A stretch of 64,000 nucleotides of DNA from Amia ocellicauda (GCF_036373705.1 NC_089863.1:2138444-2202443); one strand, 5' to 3'. Shown: positions 11,918-25,277, counted from the first letter of the stretch. Notes: a model not told the origin generated them from the letters alone. Made by a program: numbers and translations.

Positions 11918-14168
11918 TAGGTTGGCATGTCAAGTGAGCGACTATCTGCGTTTTTTTTGTTTTTGTTTTTTTTTGGCCTCAATTGCCTAAACTGATTGGC
12001 ACTTTAGAAAACCAGTCAGTATATTTGGCAGTGAAGGCACCGCCCGAAGTAATTGAGTAATTGAACGTTATTTTCTGAATATTAATGTTTTAGTTCGGGT
12101 TCTTGTGCACAGATTATTGCTGTTAAGCGCAGAACTGCAGAATCATCCGCTCCCATTAGCGGAGCTACGCAGATCCGCGCAGAACTGCGAAAATCTGCAC
12201 TTCACGAACGAGATGTTAATGATATGATGACTGTTTATGCTGCTGTGCGGCATTGTGGGAGCAGGAGGAAGATGAGACAAACTGTAAGTCTGTCCTGTTG
12301 TGATTAATTGTGGTCAACAATGGATGTGTTTGTTGAACAAGCGGCAGAAAGCATTTTGTTAACCGTTATCTCCTGTAGACAAATGGCAGCAATAATTCAA
12401 AATCAACACTCCGACAATTTAGAAACTTCATTAAGTTGGCAAAAGAAAGCTGTAAATTCTCAAAAATAAATAAATTATGCCTTTGATTGTAGAGTACATT
12501 TGTGCACATTCATAATCACGGTAGATTGATACCACTGCATTATTTGTTTCTTAAAACATAAGTGCCACACAATGTATATTAAAATACCAGTTTTCGTTAT
12601 TTTATAAAATGTAAAAGCAGTAGCTATTAAGGAAATATACATTTAAAAAGGTGCATTGATAATGATTGAGTACAAGTAGAAACAAAACACTTTGCCAATG
12701 GTGAGTTGCTTGTCAGTGGATGCAGGTGGCGGGTGGGTGGGATGGTTAACAAAATGCCCTTTAACCCCAGTAAAAACGTTTATATCACTAATTTATCATC
12801 GGCTCCCTTTGACACTTAGCAAAGTATACAAACCAGACTTTGGGCACTCCAGACAAAAAAGGTTTGCCATCCCTGGTCTAGGTGAGTGTGCAATAGAGAT
12901 GCATGGTTATTGTCTGGGAGCGTGTATGCACCTAGACTAGCTGAAATATTTCACCCAAGCACAGCCGGACGATGGCACCAAAAACAGTGACGTCCTGCAA
13001 TTGGGGCACGTGCCCCCCACATTATTTCCTTTGTTCATATTTTCATTGTCAAACCCATGTAGAAACATTTCAGTACAAATGATTTATTTTAGATTATGCC
13101 TTGCCACTTCTGCTACAGTATGCAATTTAGCGACAGATGCTAATTCAGCGCATGCACATTTTTGAGTGTGTACCAGGAGCTGCTGGTGTTTCTGTGGCAC
13201 GTTGTGTGGCAGCAGTGCAGTGTGTCATCATCACACACTGAACAACACTGATTATTACAACAGGCTCTTCAGAATTCAATTTGTTTAGGCATTTCAATGA
13301 ATTGTGCCTATTCATAACAGTTTGAAGCATATATACAAAGTGCCGTCTCTGTTTTGATGCAGTTAAGTAACTTACAACATTTTATTATTATTTTTGGTAT
13401 TGTTCCATCTTGAACTAGTATGCAATCTGCTTAAAACAGTATTTACAGAAATTAGAAATTAGGGATTGTTTTATCTTGTACTATTGTTGTATAAGGCAGT
13501 GACAACATGTGTGTCTATGAACATGCTTTTACAAAAAGCCTAAATTATTTGTACAAGTAGTAAAGTTATTCAATGTCTTGTATGATTGGGATGTACAGCA
13601 TAAATCACTGACAATCATTCGATTTGGATAAGGGCGTCTGCAAGGAAATACAAGGATAATGGTAATATTACTATTGTTGGTACGTTATTATTATTTATGC
13701 ATTTCCTAACTACAGGTACAGTTGCCTCCATAATTATTCACATATGTCTACAGTAGGTTTTAGCGACATAAATGCAACTATACATTCAGTATTTGTTGCA
13801 TAATTTAATTTCAACAGTAGTATTTTCAGATTATTTTTTTACTTTTACTCAAGTGTAACTTCTGCCTGCTTTTTACCCCACTGCCTGTAGGCCAGGTTAG
13901 TGGCAGTGACAGTTATTGCTCTCATCAGGCTGAACAAACTCAATTGCTGACACAGCCGTGGCAGTGTCTGTTTGCAGAGTCAGATGAAGTGACACCCACA
14001 GCGTTCGATGGCAGTGACGTGTGCAGGTTGTGTGAACCTCACTGACTGTATCTTCTGTTTTTAGCTCACTGAAAGAAAGGAACATGGGAAGCTAAACCCC
14101 AGGCCTGGCCAGGTAATGCCCAACTCTAAGAGCCTCACAAGTCTGATGTGAAAGATTGCCTTTCTAGG
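11918..14168. repeat. X block, left copy (duplicated non-coding)
   Basis: Matches 27855-29303 in reverse complement. The left copy is longer: about 570 bases (12461-13032) and about 290 bases (13285-13575) have no counterpart on the right. The first extra piece ends near 12890 with a hAT-MITE-like gtttgccatccctggtcta. A poly-T run is at 11949-11973, and the fish short-repeat core is near 13623. An open frame of 62 codons (13897-14085, minus) is kept in both copies but has no recognisable domain. Confidence 0.75.
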
Positions 14169-14169
14169 A

Positions 14170-14484
14170 TTGTTATTATTATTATTATTTTTATTTCTTG
14201 GCAGACGCCCTTATCCAGGGCGACTTACAACATAAGTGCAAAAATACAGAGAAGTACAAGGCATCAATCATTACAAGTTCAGCTTAGCTAAAACATAGCA
14301 GTTCAAAATAATACATTTTACAAATTCCAATTACAATTTACACAAGTACAGTAAGAGACTTCCTACATCCTGCCAAGCCAAGTGCTGTCAAGATGTAGGG
14401 TTACAGGCTAGGGCTACGGGAAAGAGAGCAAGGAGGAAAACAATCAAGAACACGAGGAGCATAATAAGCTGAAGTGCTGAGGTT
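14170..14484 (-). mobile_element. SINE-like short repeat inserted in X block
   Basis: Starts with (TTA)n and the core cttggcagacgcccttatcc, then a body shared with 20985-21470 (gtgctgtcaagatgt and others). It interrupts sequence that is continuous in the right-hand copy near 27910-27945, so it inserted after the duplication or was lost there. Family name and strand are uncertain. Confidence 0.6.
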
Positions 14485-16449
14485 GTGTCTGATTGTGTCT
14501 GAGGACGTGTCCCAGCTTCTCAATGTCCTTCAGACCCCACTCTGAATCAACGACACCCAGAACATAAATGTGATTTTCATGTATTAAGCCGTTTGTGCTT
14601 TAAATTAAATTATTGAATTTCAAGAGTGTAAGGAATAAAACAGTCTGAAACTGGATAAACCCACCCTGAGTGCTGTGCTGATTCAGAAAGTAGACACAGT
14701 TGTCTGAGGGCAGGGGGTCTCTGATATCAATAGCATAACAAAAGGTTAATGAGGAGACGCTCTGACTACCAGTCTTGTATCAATAACAGATCAAAAGCTC
14801 TTGATAAAGATGAGTGAGGAGACAGACTGTCTATTATGCTGTGTTGAGGGAGAGTTAATCCCCTCTGAGAGAGGGACGGGTGAGGGGGACCAGAGTCGTT
14901 ACCCTGCAATGTGGGAGAGCGGGTTTGGGCTCCATTGTCTCTTTGTTTGATAATGAGCAGCTGCTAATGGATACTCTGATGGGGGGTCACTGTGGAAGGT
15001 GGAGTTGGACAGGGGTTCACCTCATAAAAGCTGACTTGTCCATCAGGTCAGTGTATCTGTTCTGCCTTGCTGTACCCAGTGTACCTGTATACTGTGCTCT
15101 ATATTCTGGACTCTCATGAATCACATTTCACCTGAATTGTCTCAGTTCCAGGCATTTCTACTGGAGGTTCCACTTTCTTACATAATTGGTGAGCCAGCGG
15201 CGGACAAAAAGGGCGGACAGTTGGAAATGGGGATCCTGAAGTCGTTGTTCAAGTTCTGAAGTAAAAAGAACTCTTCGTTCCAGCGCTGCACTTCTTTTTG
15301 ACAAACCAGGAAAACACAAAGCATCTCTGTAAGTATAAGTTTAAATAGTTTGCACCTTAAACACTGCAGAATTACAGGAAGCACCCGGACTGAGCCTCGA
15401 CTGCACTAAGGTCTCTCCCGCAGCGCTAAGGGAACAATCGGGGACAGAAACACTAAAGTCTGACCTGTGTGTGTGTTTATAGTCAGCACTGTGAAAACAA
15501 ACAATTTGGTGGCAATTGTGCTTCATCTGAGAAGACGGGGAGTAAATAATATAGAGAGAAGTGGGGAGTGTATTCAAGACTAAAGGCATGAAAATCCCCT
15601 GTAGGTACGCAGTACATCGTGTTACCTGTTTATCAGTACAAGTGTAATCCACCATTATTAAGGTTAAACAGGAGGTGTGTTTGTAGAGAACTGGGCTTGT
15701 TAAAAAGAACCAGCAAAGGAATCCATTCAGAATAAGAGGGCGTCCGACCCACAGGACAAGCTGACGCTCAACCGCCCTCTACAGATCACGAATACCAGGA
15801 CAGACATGAACACATTCAATTGTCTGCATCAGAGCTGGGAACACTTTGCAGGAGTGTGGGCCAGTGGGATGGATGTAGTGATCCACGCCCCTATCTAGCT
15901 GAAATACAGAGGCAGGGCAGACTAACGGCTTAGATGACCAGGACTGTTGTCACATCAGACAGTTCATATGCCCGCTGATTTAGTACAATCACTTCCTGAA
16001 AGTGTGATGCTAAGAGAAAATAGTGTCCGGGCTGATGCCGCGCAGAGGGAAACAGCATTGCTTCATATGACAGGTAACCCACAACCCAACTAGGGTCGGA
16101 TACAAGACACTAAGCCAGAGAAAAGGGAGAATCACTTATTTAATTCCTACAGCCGTGACTCTGGTGTACAGAATCCTCAGCATAATGATACGGCTTTCCT
16201 TGCTCTTATTATTCACCAGTATGAGCCGATAGAAAATGAAGCCACACAAACTGAAGTATACATTTATTAATAAGTCTAGAGTTAGCGGTTGGGGGGAGGT
16301 GTGGTGGTGTTGGATAGGAACAGCTTGAAGTGTAGCCCTGGGTCTGTGGATGACTTTCTAATTTTCTCTTTGTGTGGTTATTTTAGATTCTTCTGTGTCT
16401 TAGTTTACAGACAAAATCAGGCAATAGATGTCAGATAACTCCAATCCTG
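14485..16449. other. Unassigned, possible decayed LTR-element leader
   Basis: 14485-14545 is still X block. Near 15183 a stretch ending in ttaca is followed by ttggtgagccagcgg, which could be an LTR edge and primer-site-like sequence of an old retroelement. The evidence is weak. No intact gene is visible to 16450. Confidence 0.3.
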
Positions 16450-16795
16450 GCCTTGCTGTACTGGTTGCCAATAACCTACCGTATCGTTTTTAAAATTGTA
16501 TGAATTACTTCTAAAGCAAGACATGCCTTCTCAGTTAATGCCCTGAGACTCTGGAACAGTCTTCCAGATGAGATTAAGTCTGCTAAGTCTGTCCTCTTTT
16601 AAAGCTCTTTTGAAAACGTATTATAAATCAGAATTTCTTTATATTTTTAAATTTTTCTTTCTGATGGTCCTAATTTGAATTTTATTATAATTATATTTTA
16701 TGTATTATTTGTTTTATCCTGACTGCTAAGCACCCTGAATTTTTGTATGAAGGGTGCTATATAAATAAAGTTATTATATATATGATTATAAGCCT
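16450..16795 (+). mobile_element. L2-like LINE 3' end
   Basis: Carries the C-terminal signature of L2-type ORF2 (YWLPITYRI, LWNSLPDEIKSAKS) with a stop, then an untranslated tail ending in gggtgctatataaataaagtt. Heavily 5'-truncated. Confidence 0.75.
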
Positions 16796-16799
16796 ACAA

Positions 16800-17552
16800 A
16801 CTGATTATATGGGGTATATCTTTCTTTCAGTAGTGAATATGGTCAGAAAATGTGTAGCAGCGTTTCCAGCCAAATAGAAACTCGGCTTCTGCCAGGGCTC
16901 GAGTGTTGTGGGAACAGATGTTTTCAGGATGATATTTCCCTAAGGTCAAATAAGAGACAGAGGGACACGTTACACAGGGCATATGATCAAAGATTTATAC
17001 ACGCAATTGGGCATCACACAGAAATGGCACAGACCCTGTCATCCTCAATCATCAGGAGTGCTGAGGAGCTTGAATAGGACCAATAGCACAGCGCTGACAC
17101 AGACCACAGTGGAATCTGAAAAGACTGCTGCAGACATTGGCCAGAAATTCCCACAACCTATAGAAATCCAAACTGTGAAAATGATGAACATCAACAAGAG
17201 TTGCTCAAAAGCGTCAGCCACAGATTTGTCACATGACTGACACTTTCTGTGTAGAGGCCAAGTATTTACAAATAATGCAGGAGACAATTGAGTGGAATAA
17301 CAACACCAACATCAGAATCCGCCATTACTGTAGCTTTAGCCTTCCCCATAATGTGTCTCCATATACGAGGGCCAGGCTGTGCTCTCACTGTCTGACTTCA
17401 TACATGCTCCCAGTTTATATGCTGACTGGACACTTTATTAGCACTTCTGAATGATGTTCTGATATAATGACTGGTGTAGGAATCGCATGAACTGTGTGAG
17501 TTTTCAGAGCTGCTGTTCTCAGCGCTGCTCTCCTGTGTCGTCTCTCCCCCAG
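16800..17552 (+). other. Shared 5' flank of zinc-finger gene 2
   Basis: Longer version of the gene 1 flank, including the integrase-like fossil. It ends in the conserved tctctcccccag acceptor at 17551-17552. Confidence 0.65.
16928..17080 (+). mobile_element. Retroviral integrase-like fossil
   Basis: A short stretch reads like the end of an endogenous-retrovirus integrase core, with a recognisable HPQSSG motif and the residues around it. It is a broken, isolated fragment without LTRs in view. It is duplicated together with the zinc-finger flank; a copy lies at 36987-37137. Confidence 0.65.
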
Positions 17553-19309
17553 GAGCTGTAGAGGCCAGCGCTCTCCCTGACTCTGGGGAAAGGGCTCCCA
17601 CTGAGCAGCAGCACTGGGAGCAGGAGTGGGACTCCAGTCTGAGGCAGGACACAGAGCCTACAGCTACTGAAGACAACCAGGGGCTGAGTGAGCAGCCCAG
17701 GAGCAGACAGAGTGAGGAGGAGCTCAGGGGACAGGAGTCTGGCCACATGGCAGAGCCACACACTGAGGGGTCGACACAGGGACTCGGGGCACTGGGATCT
17801 GACACTGCAGGGTCAAAGGTCATGCCAAAGTTCATAAAGAGCGACCCTGAGCTGGACTGCACCCACACTGCGGATCTCTGCAGGACCCAGTCTCTGGGAT
17901 CTGAGTGTGGACCCAGTGCAGCTGGTGCTGAGCCGGGCTCTCCCAGAACACAGTGTGGACCCAGTCTGCTGTCTGATCACATCAAAACAGAGGACGACAC
18001 ACTGGAGTGTGTTTACACAGTGGAGCCGAGGACACAGACTCCCTTCAGAGACGCACTCAGTCATCTCAAAATTGAGAATATTACAGACAGCGCCTGGGAC
18101 CTGTGGCCTGAGCTCCCTTTAGCTGGACAGTGTGACCCAGAGTCTGCTGCCTTGAGGACAGGACTCAGTAGGGGGAGAGACAGTGCAGTGAGTGGGGAGA
18201 GCCCATCATCTCAGCGCAGACAGCTGCGTCCCAGACCCCCTAGACCACCTCGCTCCTCCAGCTCCCCTTCCTCACCACTACGGTGTGGAAAACAGCGACC
18301 CCATCGCCAGCCCCAGAGTAGGAAGAGCCTCTCAGGGGCATCAGGGCTTATTAGGCAGCACCGCACTCTCAGAGAGAAACCGTTCCACTGTGCCCAGTGT
18401 GGGAAGAAATTCTCTCATGTATCTTCCCACATCAGACACCAGCGCATTCACACGGGAGAGAAACTGTACTCCTGTGCCCAGTGTGGGAAGAGTTTCTCTC
18501 ATGCATCTAGCCTCAACACACACCAGCGGATTCACACAGGAGAGAGACCGTTCAGCTGTGCCCAGTGTGGGAAGAGTTTCTCTCGTGCATGTAGCCTCAA
18601 CACACACCAGCGCACTCACACAGGAGAGAGACCATACAGCTGTGTCCAGTGTGGGAATAACTTCTCTAATGTATCTTCCTACATCAGACACCAGCGCATT
18701 CACACAGGAAAGAAACCGTACTCCTGTGCCAAGTGTGGGAAGAGTTTCTCTAATTCATATAACCTCAACACACACCAGCGCATTCACACAGGAGAGATAC
18801 CATTCAGCTGTGCCCAGTGTGGGAAGGGTTTCTCTCAGGCATCTAGCCTCAATGCACACCAGCACATTCACACAGGAGAGAAACCGTTCAGCTGTGCCCA
18901 GTGTGGGAAGAGTTTCTCTCATGCATCTACCCTCAACACACACCTGCGCATTCACACAGGAGAGAGACCTTACTGCTGTTCCCAGTGTGGAAAGAGTTTC
19001 TCACATACATCTAGCCTCAAAACACACCAGCGGATTCACACAGGAGAGAGACCGTTCAGCTGTGCCCAGTGTGGGAAGAGTTTCTCTCAGGCATCTAGCC
19101 TCAACACACACCAGCGGATTCACACAGGAGAGAGACCGTTCAGCTGTGCGCAGTGTGGGAAGAGTTTCTCTCGTGCATGTATCCTCAACACACACCAGCG
19201 CACTCACACAGGAGAGAGACCGTTCAGCTGTGCTCAGTGTGGAAAGACCTTCTCTCGTGCAGCTAATGTCAAGAAACACCAGCGCATTCACACGGGAGAG
19301 AGACTGTAA
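17553..19309 (+). CDS. C2H2 zinc-finger protein 2, terminal exon (11 fingers)
   Basis: Paralogue of gene 1 with the same 3' splice site (AG at 17551-17552) and the same 194-base distance to the internal ATG at 17747. The ATG that opens the gene 1 frame is CTG here, which supports entry by splicing rather than initiation in the pyrimidine tract. The N-terminal region keeps the IKTE and LKIE motifs but only one 12-residue unit (18098-18133). Eleven complete fingers run from about 18383 to the end, with classic TGEKP/TGERP linkers plus variants (TGKKP, TGEIP). Many fingers share the HASSL or RACSL recognition-helix pattern. The frame stops directly after the last linker (GERL). ATTAAA is at 19370. 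Presumed nuclear DNA-binding regulator; mirror partner of gene 3. Confidence 0.9.
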
Positions 19310-19449
19310 TGCCCAGTGTGGGCAGAGCATCACAAGAGCATTATTGTTGTTTTTATTATTGTTATTGTTATTAAAGTTTTAACCATTATCAAATTTTTCT
19401 AACATGGTTTGTCAATGAATAACATGCATTGTCTTCCAGAGAAGACACA

Positions 19450-19689
19450 TATTAAAACTCATAGTCTCAGGATAAGAATCAACAAGAATTATACTGTACT
19501 ATCACACAATGTATGTTTGTTTATCAAGGAAAGAAAGGACATAGCATATTAGCATTTGGCCAAATAACTTAATATTTAATTATATTAGTATTTAGACATT
19601 ATAAAGGAAACAATCAAACATGACCCTCACAAGTTTAATTTGGTGCTGTGAAAGAATCTGAGCTTCTAATCAGGTTTTTGTATTTGTAA
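19450..19689. other. Intergenic
   Basis: Past the gene 2 3' end; AT-rich with no recognisable feature. Confidence 0.4.
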
Positions 19690-20335
19690 TGCATTTATTT
19701 CACACAGCTGTCACAGATTCTATCTGCACTTCCCAAGATCGCCTCCGAATTCTAAACCCCTGGCTCAGTCACAATGCTCAACTCTAGTGCAATTACTCAA
19801 TCACATTCCTCAACAACATGTGCATTTGCACTTATTTTTTTCCTTCCTTCAACCTCGTTTTGTACCTTGACCACCGACGTCTGGATTTCCCTTGCTGAAT
19901 TGTTCGCCTCTGACCCCTGCCTGCCTTTACGACCACGTCTTCCAGATTCTCCAGGACACCATTCTTTGCCGGCTTTGACCACAAACCGTCTCAGAAGACT
20001 TTGCCTAGCAATGGACCCAGCGGAGATCTTGAGCCCCCACACTTTCTTCGAAGCCCAAGATACTCAACTAGAAGATTACGACACAGAGAGAACACCACCA
20101 AGCACTGAACCTGCACCCCCTCTGGCAGCGCCACAGTTTGTCTCCCTGTTCCGGAGAAGTTCCATGGCACTCCGGACAGATGTGAGGGATTCTTACTACA
20201 GTGTTCCCTGTACTTTGCTAATCAGCCCAACGCCTTCCCAGCTGACACTGCAAAAATAGCTCTCATCATCTCCCTCCTGACAGGGAACGCTTTACAACAG
20301 GTGCTTACAGTGTGGACATACATTTGAGGTATAAC
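19690..20335 (+). mobile_element. Ty3/Gypsy LTR-retrotransposon fossil, gag-proximal part
   Basis: A pyrimidine-rich leader of the kind seen at the end of fish Gypsy LTRs is followed by a Met-Asp-Pro start and residues resembling the N-terminal part of a Gypsy Gag. The copy is short and broken, with no pol region or second LTR nearby. Confidence 0.6.
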
Positions 20336-20956
20336 CAAAATCTTTAAATTATTTGATTGTGTACAGTTCTAGGCATGATAAATGCTGGTAAATAACACTG
20401 GAATGTGTAAATTCTCGGTCCCTGCATCCATACAGATAGTTTGTGGGAACCCTTTGCTTTTTTCTAATTTAATTTACATAGTCCTGGGCAATAACTGATG
20501 GATCCATATTGGAGCTTCCAATTTCCAGCCACAAAAGTGTCCAATTCTAGCCATCCATCACCCCATGTATTCCAGATCCACAGGCAACAACTTGTCATTC
20601 CCATCAATGTGATCCTTCAACTTCTTGTTCCACTAATGATAACATTTCTTCTAAACTGTCTTCTGTGTTTCTTCTCTTTAGACCAAGTGCTTTTATACAC
20701 CATTTCATCTGAACAATATGTATTTTATATCAATCAGACATTACTAACCATAGAGTTGAGAACTGTTATGAGCTCAACTTGCATTGCATTTTGTTACATT
20801 AAAACATTTGCTAAGCCAGGCATTGCCATGCTTTAGACACTGTTTGGGTACTTCAGTTAGTAATTCCCTATTCACTGTAATTATTTGATATATGTAACAT
20901 AAATACATATTATAAAAGTATAGTCAACTTTATATAATGAGCAATTACTTCCATTA

Positions 20957-20957
<1 letters not shown>
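20336..20957. other. Unassigned AT-rich sequence
   Basis: One frame of 112 codons (20498-20836) has no recognisable motif and ordinary intergenic composition. I see nothing else. Confidence 0.4.
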
Positions 20958-21010
<53 letters not shown>

Positions 21011-21472
21011 TGTATTCTTGGCAGACGCCCTTATCCAGGGCGACTTACAACATAAGTGCAAACAAAGTGCAAGGATACAGGAATCATACATTACAAATTC
21101 AAATTTACATTAAACAAAGCAATTCAAAATATAACTATATATATAATATAACTTCTGATTTACACAGGCATGTACAGTAAGTGAGGTCATACATCCTGGA
21201 AAGTAAAAGCTAAGTGCTGTCAAGATGTTAGGTCACAATCAAAGGCTACAGGAAAGGGAGCAAGGGGGAAAATCAATCAATAATGCAAGTATTAGTAACG
21301 CAAGAAGCATGATAAAATGCTGTGAAGTTCTATCTAACAGGGATTAAAAGGTCTAATATTACAAGTACTGTGTCAATGATATGTCTTGAGTAAGCGCCGG
21401 AAGGAGGTCAAGGACTCTGCTGTTTTGACTTCGGTGGGAAGTTTAGGACTGAGGAGAAGTGTTTTGACTATT
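20958..21472. mobile_element. SINE-like short repeat with TTA microsatellite
   Basis: (TTA)n at 20958-21010, then cttggcagacgcccttatcc and a body matching 14190-14480, extending further to ggaaggaggtcaaggactct. Same family as the insert at 14170. Confidence 0.65.
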
Positions 21473-21475
21473 GTC

Positions 21476-22017
21476 TAGCGCAGCGATATCTTTCTTGAAG
21501 TGTGGAGCCCAGAACTGTCTACAGTATCCAGATGAGCTCTAACTAGTGCATTGTACAGTCTGAACATCACTGCCCTTGTTCTCAATTCTACACTTTTGAC
21601 AATATATCCTAACATTGTGTTTGCCTTTTTTATTGCTTCCCCACATTGCTTGGATGGAGAAAGTGAGGAGTCCACATAGATTCCTAGGTCTTTCTCATGC
21701 GTTACTTCATCTAGATCTATTCCTCCTATAGAGTAATTATAGTGGACATTTTTGTTACCTGTGTATAATACCTTGCACTTGTCCACATTGAATTTCATCT
21801 GCCAGGTGTCGGCCCACAACTGAATATTATCTCAGTCCCTTTGAATAACCTGTGCTGCCAAGATTGTAACTTCTGAGCCACCTATTTTAGAATAATGTGC
21901 AAATTTGACAAGTTTGCTAACTATCCCAGAGTCCAGATCATTAATATAGATTAGAAAAAGCAAAGGCCCTAGTACTGATCCCTGTGGAACTCCACTAACA
22001 ACCCCTCTCCAGTTATA
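21476..22017 (-). mobile_element. CR1 LINE fragment
   Basis: Reverse-transcriptase C-terminal half of the same family as 6395-7748, read on the minus strand: [20 protein letters not shown], then a degraded active-site region, then MKFNVDKCKVLYTGNKN. It lacks both the LINE 5' part and the 3' tail. At 22017 it abuts an LTR fragment. Confidence 0.85.
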
Positions 22018-22344
22018 TACATACTGCGATATCCTGGACAGGGTAAGTTTGAACCAATAAGGGGGAGACAAATCCCTATCTTATGAGATCCTCACTATCT
22101 TCCTGATTAAGCTTAAACACAATGTTTTCTATGTTTTGCCCAAATATGGAGACATATGTAGCCATTTCGTTATTTATATTCCACACGTATCTAACGCTTG
22201 TTAGATAGGCAAAGGGGGGTTGGTTGTGTGCCCACTTCCCCATGTTCTTGTGGTTTTACTAGAATGTACGTTCTGTCTGCAGTGAGATGCATCTAGTACA
22301 AACCATTAGAAGCTGGTCTCATTATGTGCTCTTTGGTAACTTCA
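22018..22344 (-). mobile_element. LTR fragment (endogenous retrovirus-type fossil)
   Basis: Matches the 5' two thirds of the solo LTR at 45205-45713 in the opposite orientation, with moderate divergence. It is truncated where it meets the CR1 fragment, and no internal region is attached. Confidence 0.7.
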
Positions 22345-22470
22345 GAGTCCCACAATACTCAATACTTATGAGAAATACAAAGAACACTTCAGAGATGAGA
22401 AATGCACGAAGTGGGTGTGATGTCACGAGTGGAACTCAATGACATGACATCTACCAGCGACGGCGACTGT
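22345..22470. repeat. Dispersed repeat shared with 33175-33305
   Basis: Contains agtcccacaatactcaatac and gtggaactcaatgacatgac; a related copy lies inverted at 33175-33305. Family not identified. Confidence 0.55.
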
Positions 22471-24098
22471 TAGACTATTTCTGATGTCAGCAATATTCTA
22501 AACTACTGCAAATCATTATCTACACAGTACTCACCCAGAATAATACACTACAACTTTTAAGATAATGTACAGAACAATTGTTTTGGTTATTTGATTTAAT
22601 CACAATTTTAATATTAAATCTTATACATGAATGTTTGGTTTTGGTGGGTCTCAGAAGAATAATAATCAACAGTTTCAGGCTCTGAGAGTGTGAAAGTGTG
22701 TGAGAATGTGAGGGAGTGTGATAGCATTGCTGTGAGCTGCTAGAGGAGGAGCTGGTATATTTATCTAATCAGGTTCAGCTCTGCACTGCAGATGTTGTTG
22801 ACCACAAATTACACTCGGAGTTTACTGGCTGTGGTTATGTTTACTGGAACAGACAGCCGATAAAACTGACCCAGCTAGTTACACTTAACTGTTAGCAGCT
22901 ACTTGGCCCATCGGATAAATCACGAGATGCCTGGTTATGGTGGTAAGAAGGATCTAATCCAGATAGATGAGGGTTGTATAAATATTTGTTTTGCTCTGGG
23001 TAGCTGGTCTGAATCCATTGCCATCAAGGATGTGTGTCTCAGTTCGAGGACAGACGAGCAGGAGAGACAAACCCATCAATGCTTTATCGTTTAATTAATA
23101 GCATTATACATGTGCATGAGAATTCAGTACCAAGCAAAAGAAAGTGACATTTGTAAAGTAAAGTAAAGATCAGTTGAGCATGATGCAGTCTGTGCTGGTC
23201 AGTGGGGTCACAATTTCAAACTTTCTCAAGAAGAACATGGGGGATGAGTGTGTTTTAACAGGAAATGCTGTTTCATGTTCTTTATCAGTCATCTATGAAT
23301 CTCTATGAAGGATCTATACCAAAGAAGACAGGACTGTGAAACACGTGTATAGTAAGAGTCTATAGAAGCTGGTTTGAGCTCTGTGACATAACATGAGCAT
23401 TTGAGATATAATGTGTGAAAGTGCAGGTTGTGGGGAAATGTATTTGAGCAGTTTAGGTTCTTGCTTTAGGGGTTGAAGGCAGGAGCTCATAGTCAGGACA
23501 GCTCTTGTACAAGTGGACCAGTTGTGTAATGTGTTGATCGTGCAGTGAGGTCATCTCTACATCTAATTTCAATATTTAAACATCTGACCCACACATTTTC
23601 TTTCAAGCTGTTTCATGATTATTATTCTGTTTTTCTTGGTTGCAAGCTGGAGTGTTACAGCTGTGCACACAACAGCAGTATCATTATATCTGTGTTCATA
23701 TTACCACCCTGGTGCCCAACCTGTGGTCTTACTTGTTCTTCTCGGCTCTATTTCTCCTGATTATTGAGTCACACAGATCACTAGAGACTGTCTGTGGAGT
23801 TTCTCTGTGTAGTTTCATAAAGCTGCTCCTCAAGCCATGGAGAGACTGGATTCATACTCGTTCACTTGGGCTGCATATTCTTATGAAACCTAACAATTAA
23901 AGACCCGGCTTTAGGTGGACTGGCTAGGGAAGGACGTGACTCATCGCTAATCACGGCAGCACTGACACTTGTGCAGTGGTGGGCTGATAGCTTTCATAGA
24001 ATGCCTGTATTCTCTCTGATAATCATCGATTCTGGCTTGAATTTACTTGGTAGTCCATTCAGGAATGAGTTTGTTTATAAAAGCATAAGCATCACCCT
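22471..24098. other. Unassigned centre of the mirrored region
   Basis: No supported gene. Short open frames (22903-23094, 23545-23900) lack recognisable motifs. This stretch separates the two arms and has no mirror copy in the window. Confidence 0.4.
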
Positions 24099-24182
24099 AT
24101 TATTTTATTTGAGCGACTGTCATGTAGGCTAGAGCAGAGTGCTCCACTGTAGCCTACACGGCAGTCCCTCGAATAAAATAAT
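24099..24182. other. 84-nt near-perfect hairpin
   Basis: Arms of 32 bases (attattttatttgagcgact onward, ending tgtaggct) pair with their complement at 24151-24182, with two mismatches and two G-U wobbles. The loop is about 20 bases and contains a five-bp mini-stem. The size and shape resemble a pre-miRNA or a very short MITE. There is no evidence of expression. Confidence 0.6.
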
Positions 24183-25277
24183 CATGTAAAATAGTAGTGA
24201 CAGTTCTGTGTGGTGAAATAAACTTGTTATGACTGCAAACTGATAGTTCTTTTGCAAAAATAGGATGATGGGGCCATCAAATGTGATTCAATTTGTTTTT
24301 TGTGACTTTTCTGAATTTCCCCATTGACTTCCAGCAAAGCAGCTCCAGAGTGAGCACCCCCGTGACGTCACAGCCTATTTCTCAATCTCTGAATTCTGGT
24401 ACATAGAATGAGCTAGACATGATAAACTCAATCCTTATAATATTTCTACTTATAGAATAAACTGAGAAATTATGGATGTTTGGTGGAGTTCCACCTTTAA
24501 GAGCGTGTGTATTTTCAGTTTTAAGGACTGTGCTCGGGATCTTGAAAACAACATTTCAAATTATGCATTAACCCCCTATTAAAATTATGGGCAGGATTTT
24601 CTGGTGTGATATATCAAGTATGGCATGAAAATGTGCTACTATTAGTCATTTTATTATGTATTTTGCTTTTATTTGCAATCACATCACATCAAGCTTAGTG
24701 TAACTTTAGGACATTATTGTCACATCAATAATGATCAGATGTGTAATGGTCACATCCATAATGCTAATTTGGGCAATTGTTATAAATAAACGGTAAACTT
24801 TTTATCTCATAACAAAAGTTTAACAAAGTTAGCTTTGCAGAGAAAGTTTGAAAAACAATAGAAGTATAAACTTTTAGAAAAATGTTATGTGACATTTGCA
24901 TTATTTATAAACGCCATTGTTTTAAACTGCTATAAGATCGTTTTATTTTATTAGTATAATGTAGTATTATTATCTTTCTATTACATACCCAATGAGTTCA
25001 AATTGGGCATATTTACAAAACTATACATAAAACATGACAGATATACTTCTGTAAATGTTCCTTTTTTGTTTTTCTACTATTTCTTTAAAAGGTTGTAAAG
25101 TAAACAACAACACAAACAACACAGGTTGAACCAAACAATACAACATGCACAAACATTCTCCTTTTAGTAAAAACTGAGAAATATATTCTTTGGATATAGG
25201 CTTTTTTTTTTTTTTCATGGCCAGGCTCACTCTATCATGCAATATAAGGCCCTTCCCACACTGGGGCATTACGGTCT
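24183..25277. other. Unassigned AT-rich, gene 3 downstream side
   Basis: No gene supported. A 14-base T run (poly-A on the gene 3 strand) is at about 25201-25215. 25236-25277 still resembles decayed finger sequence (cttcccacactggggcat). Confidence 0.4.

Noticed and set aside
15150-15240. LTR edge with primer-binding site
   Set aside because: Only a short ttggtgagcc-like match and a ttaca end; no second LTR or recognisable internal protein, so it is mentioned only as a weak possibility.
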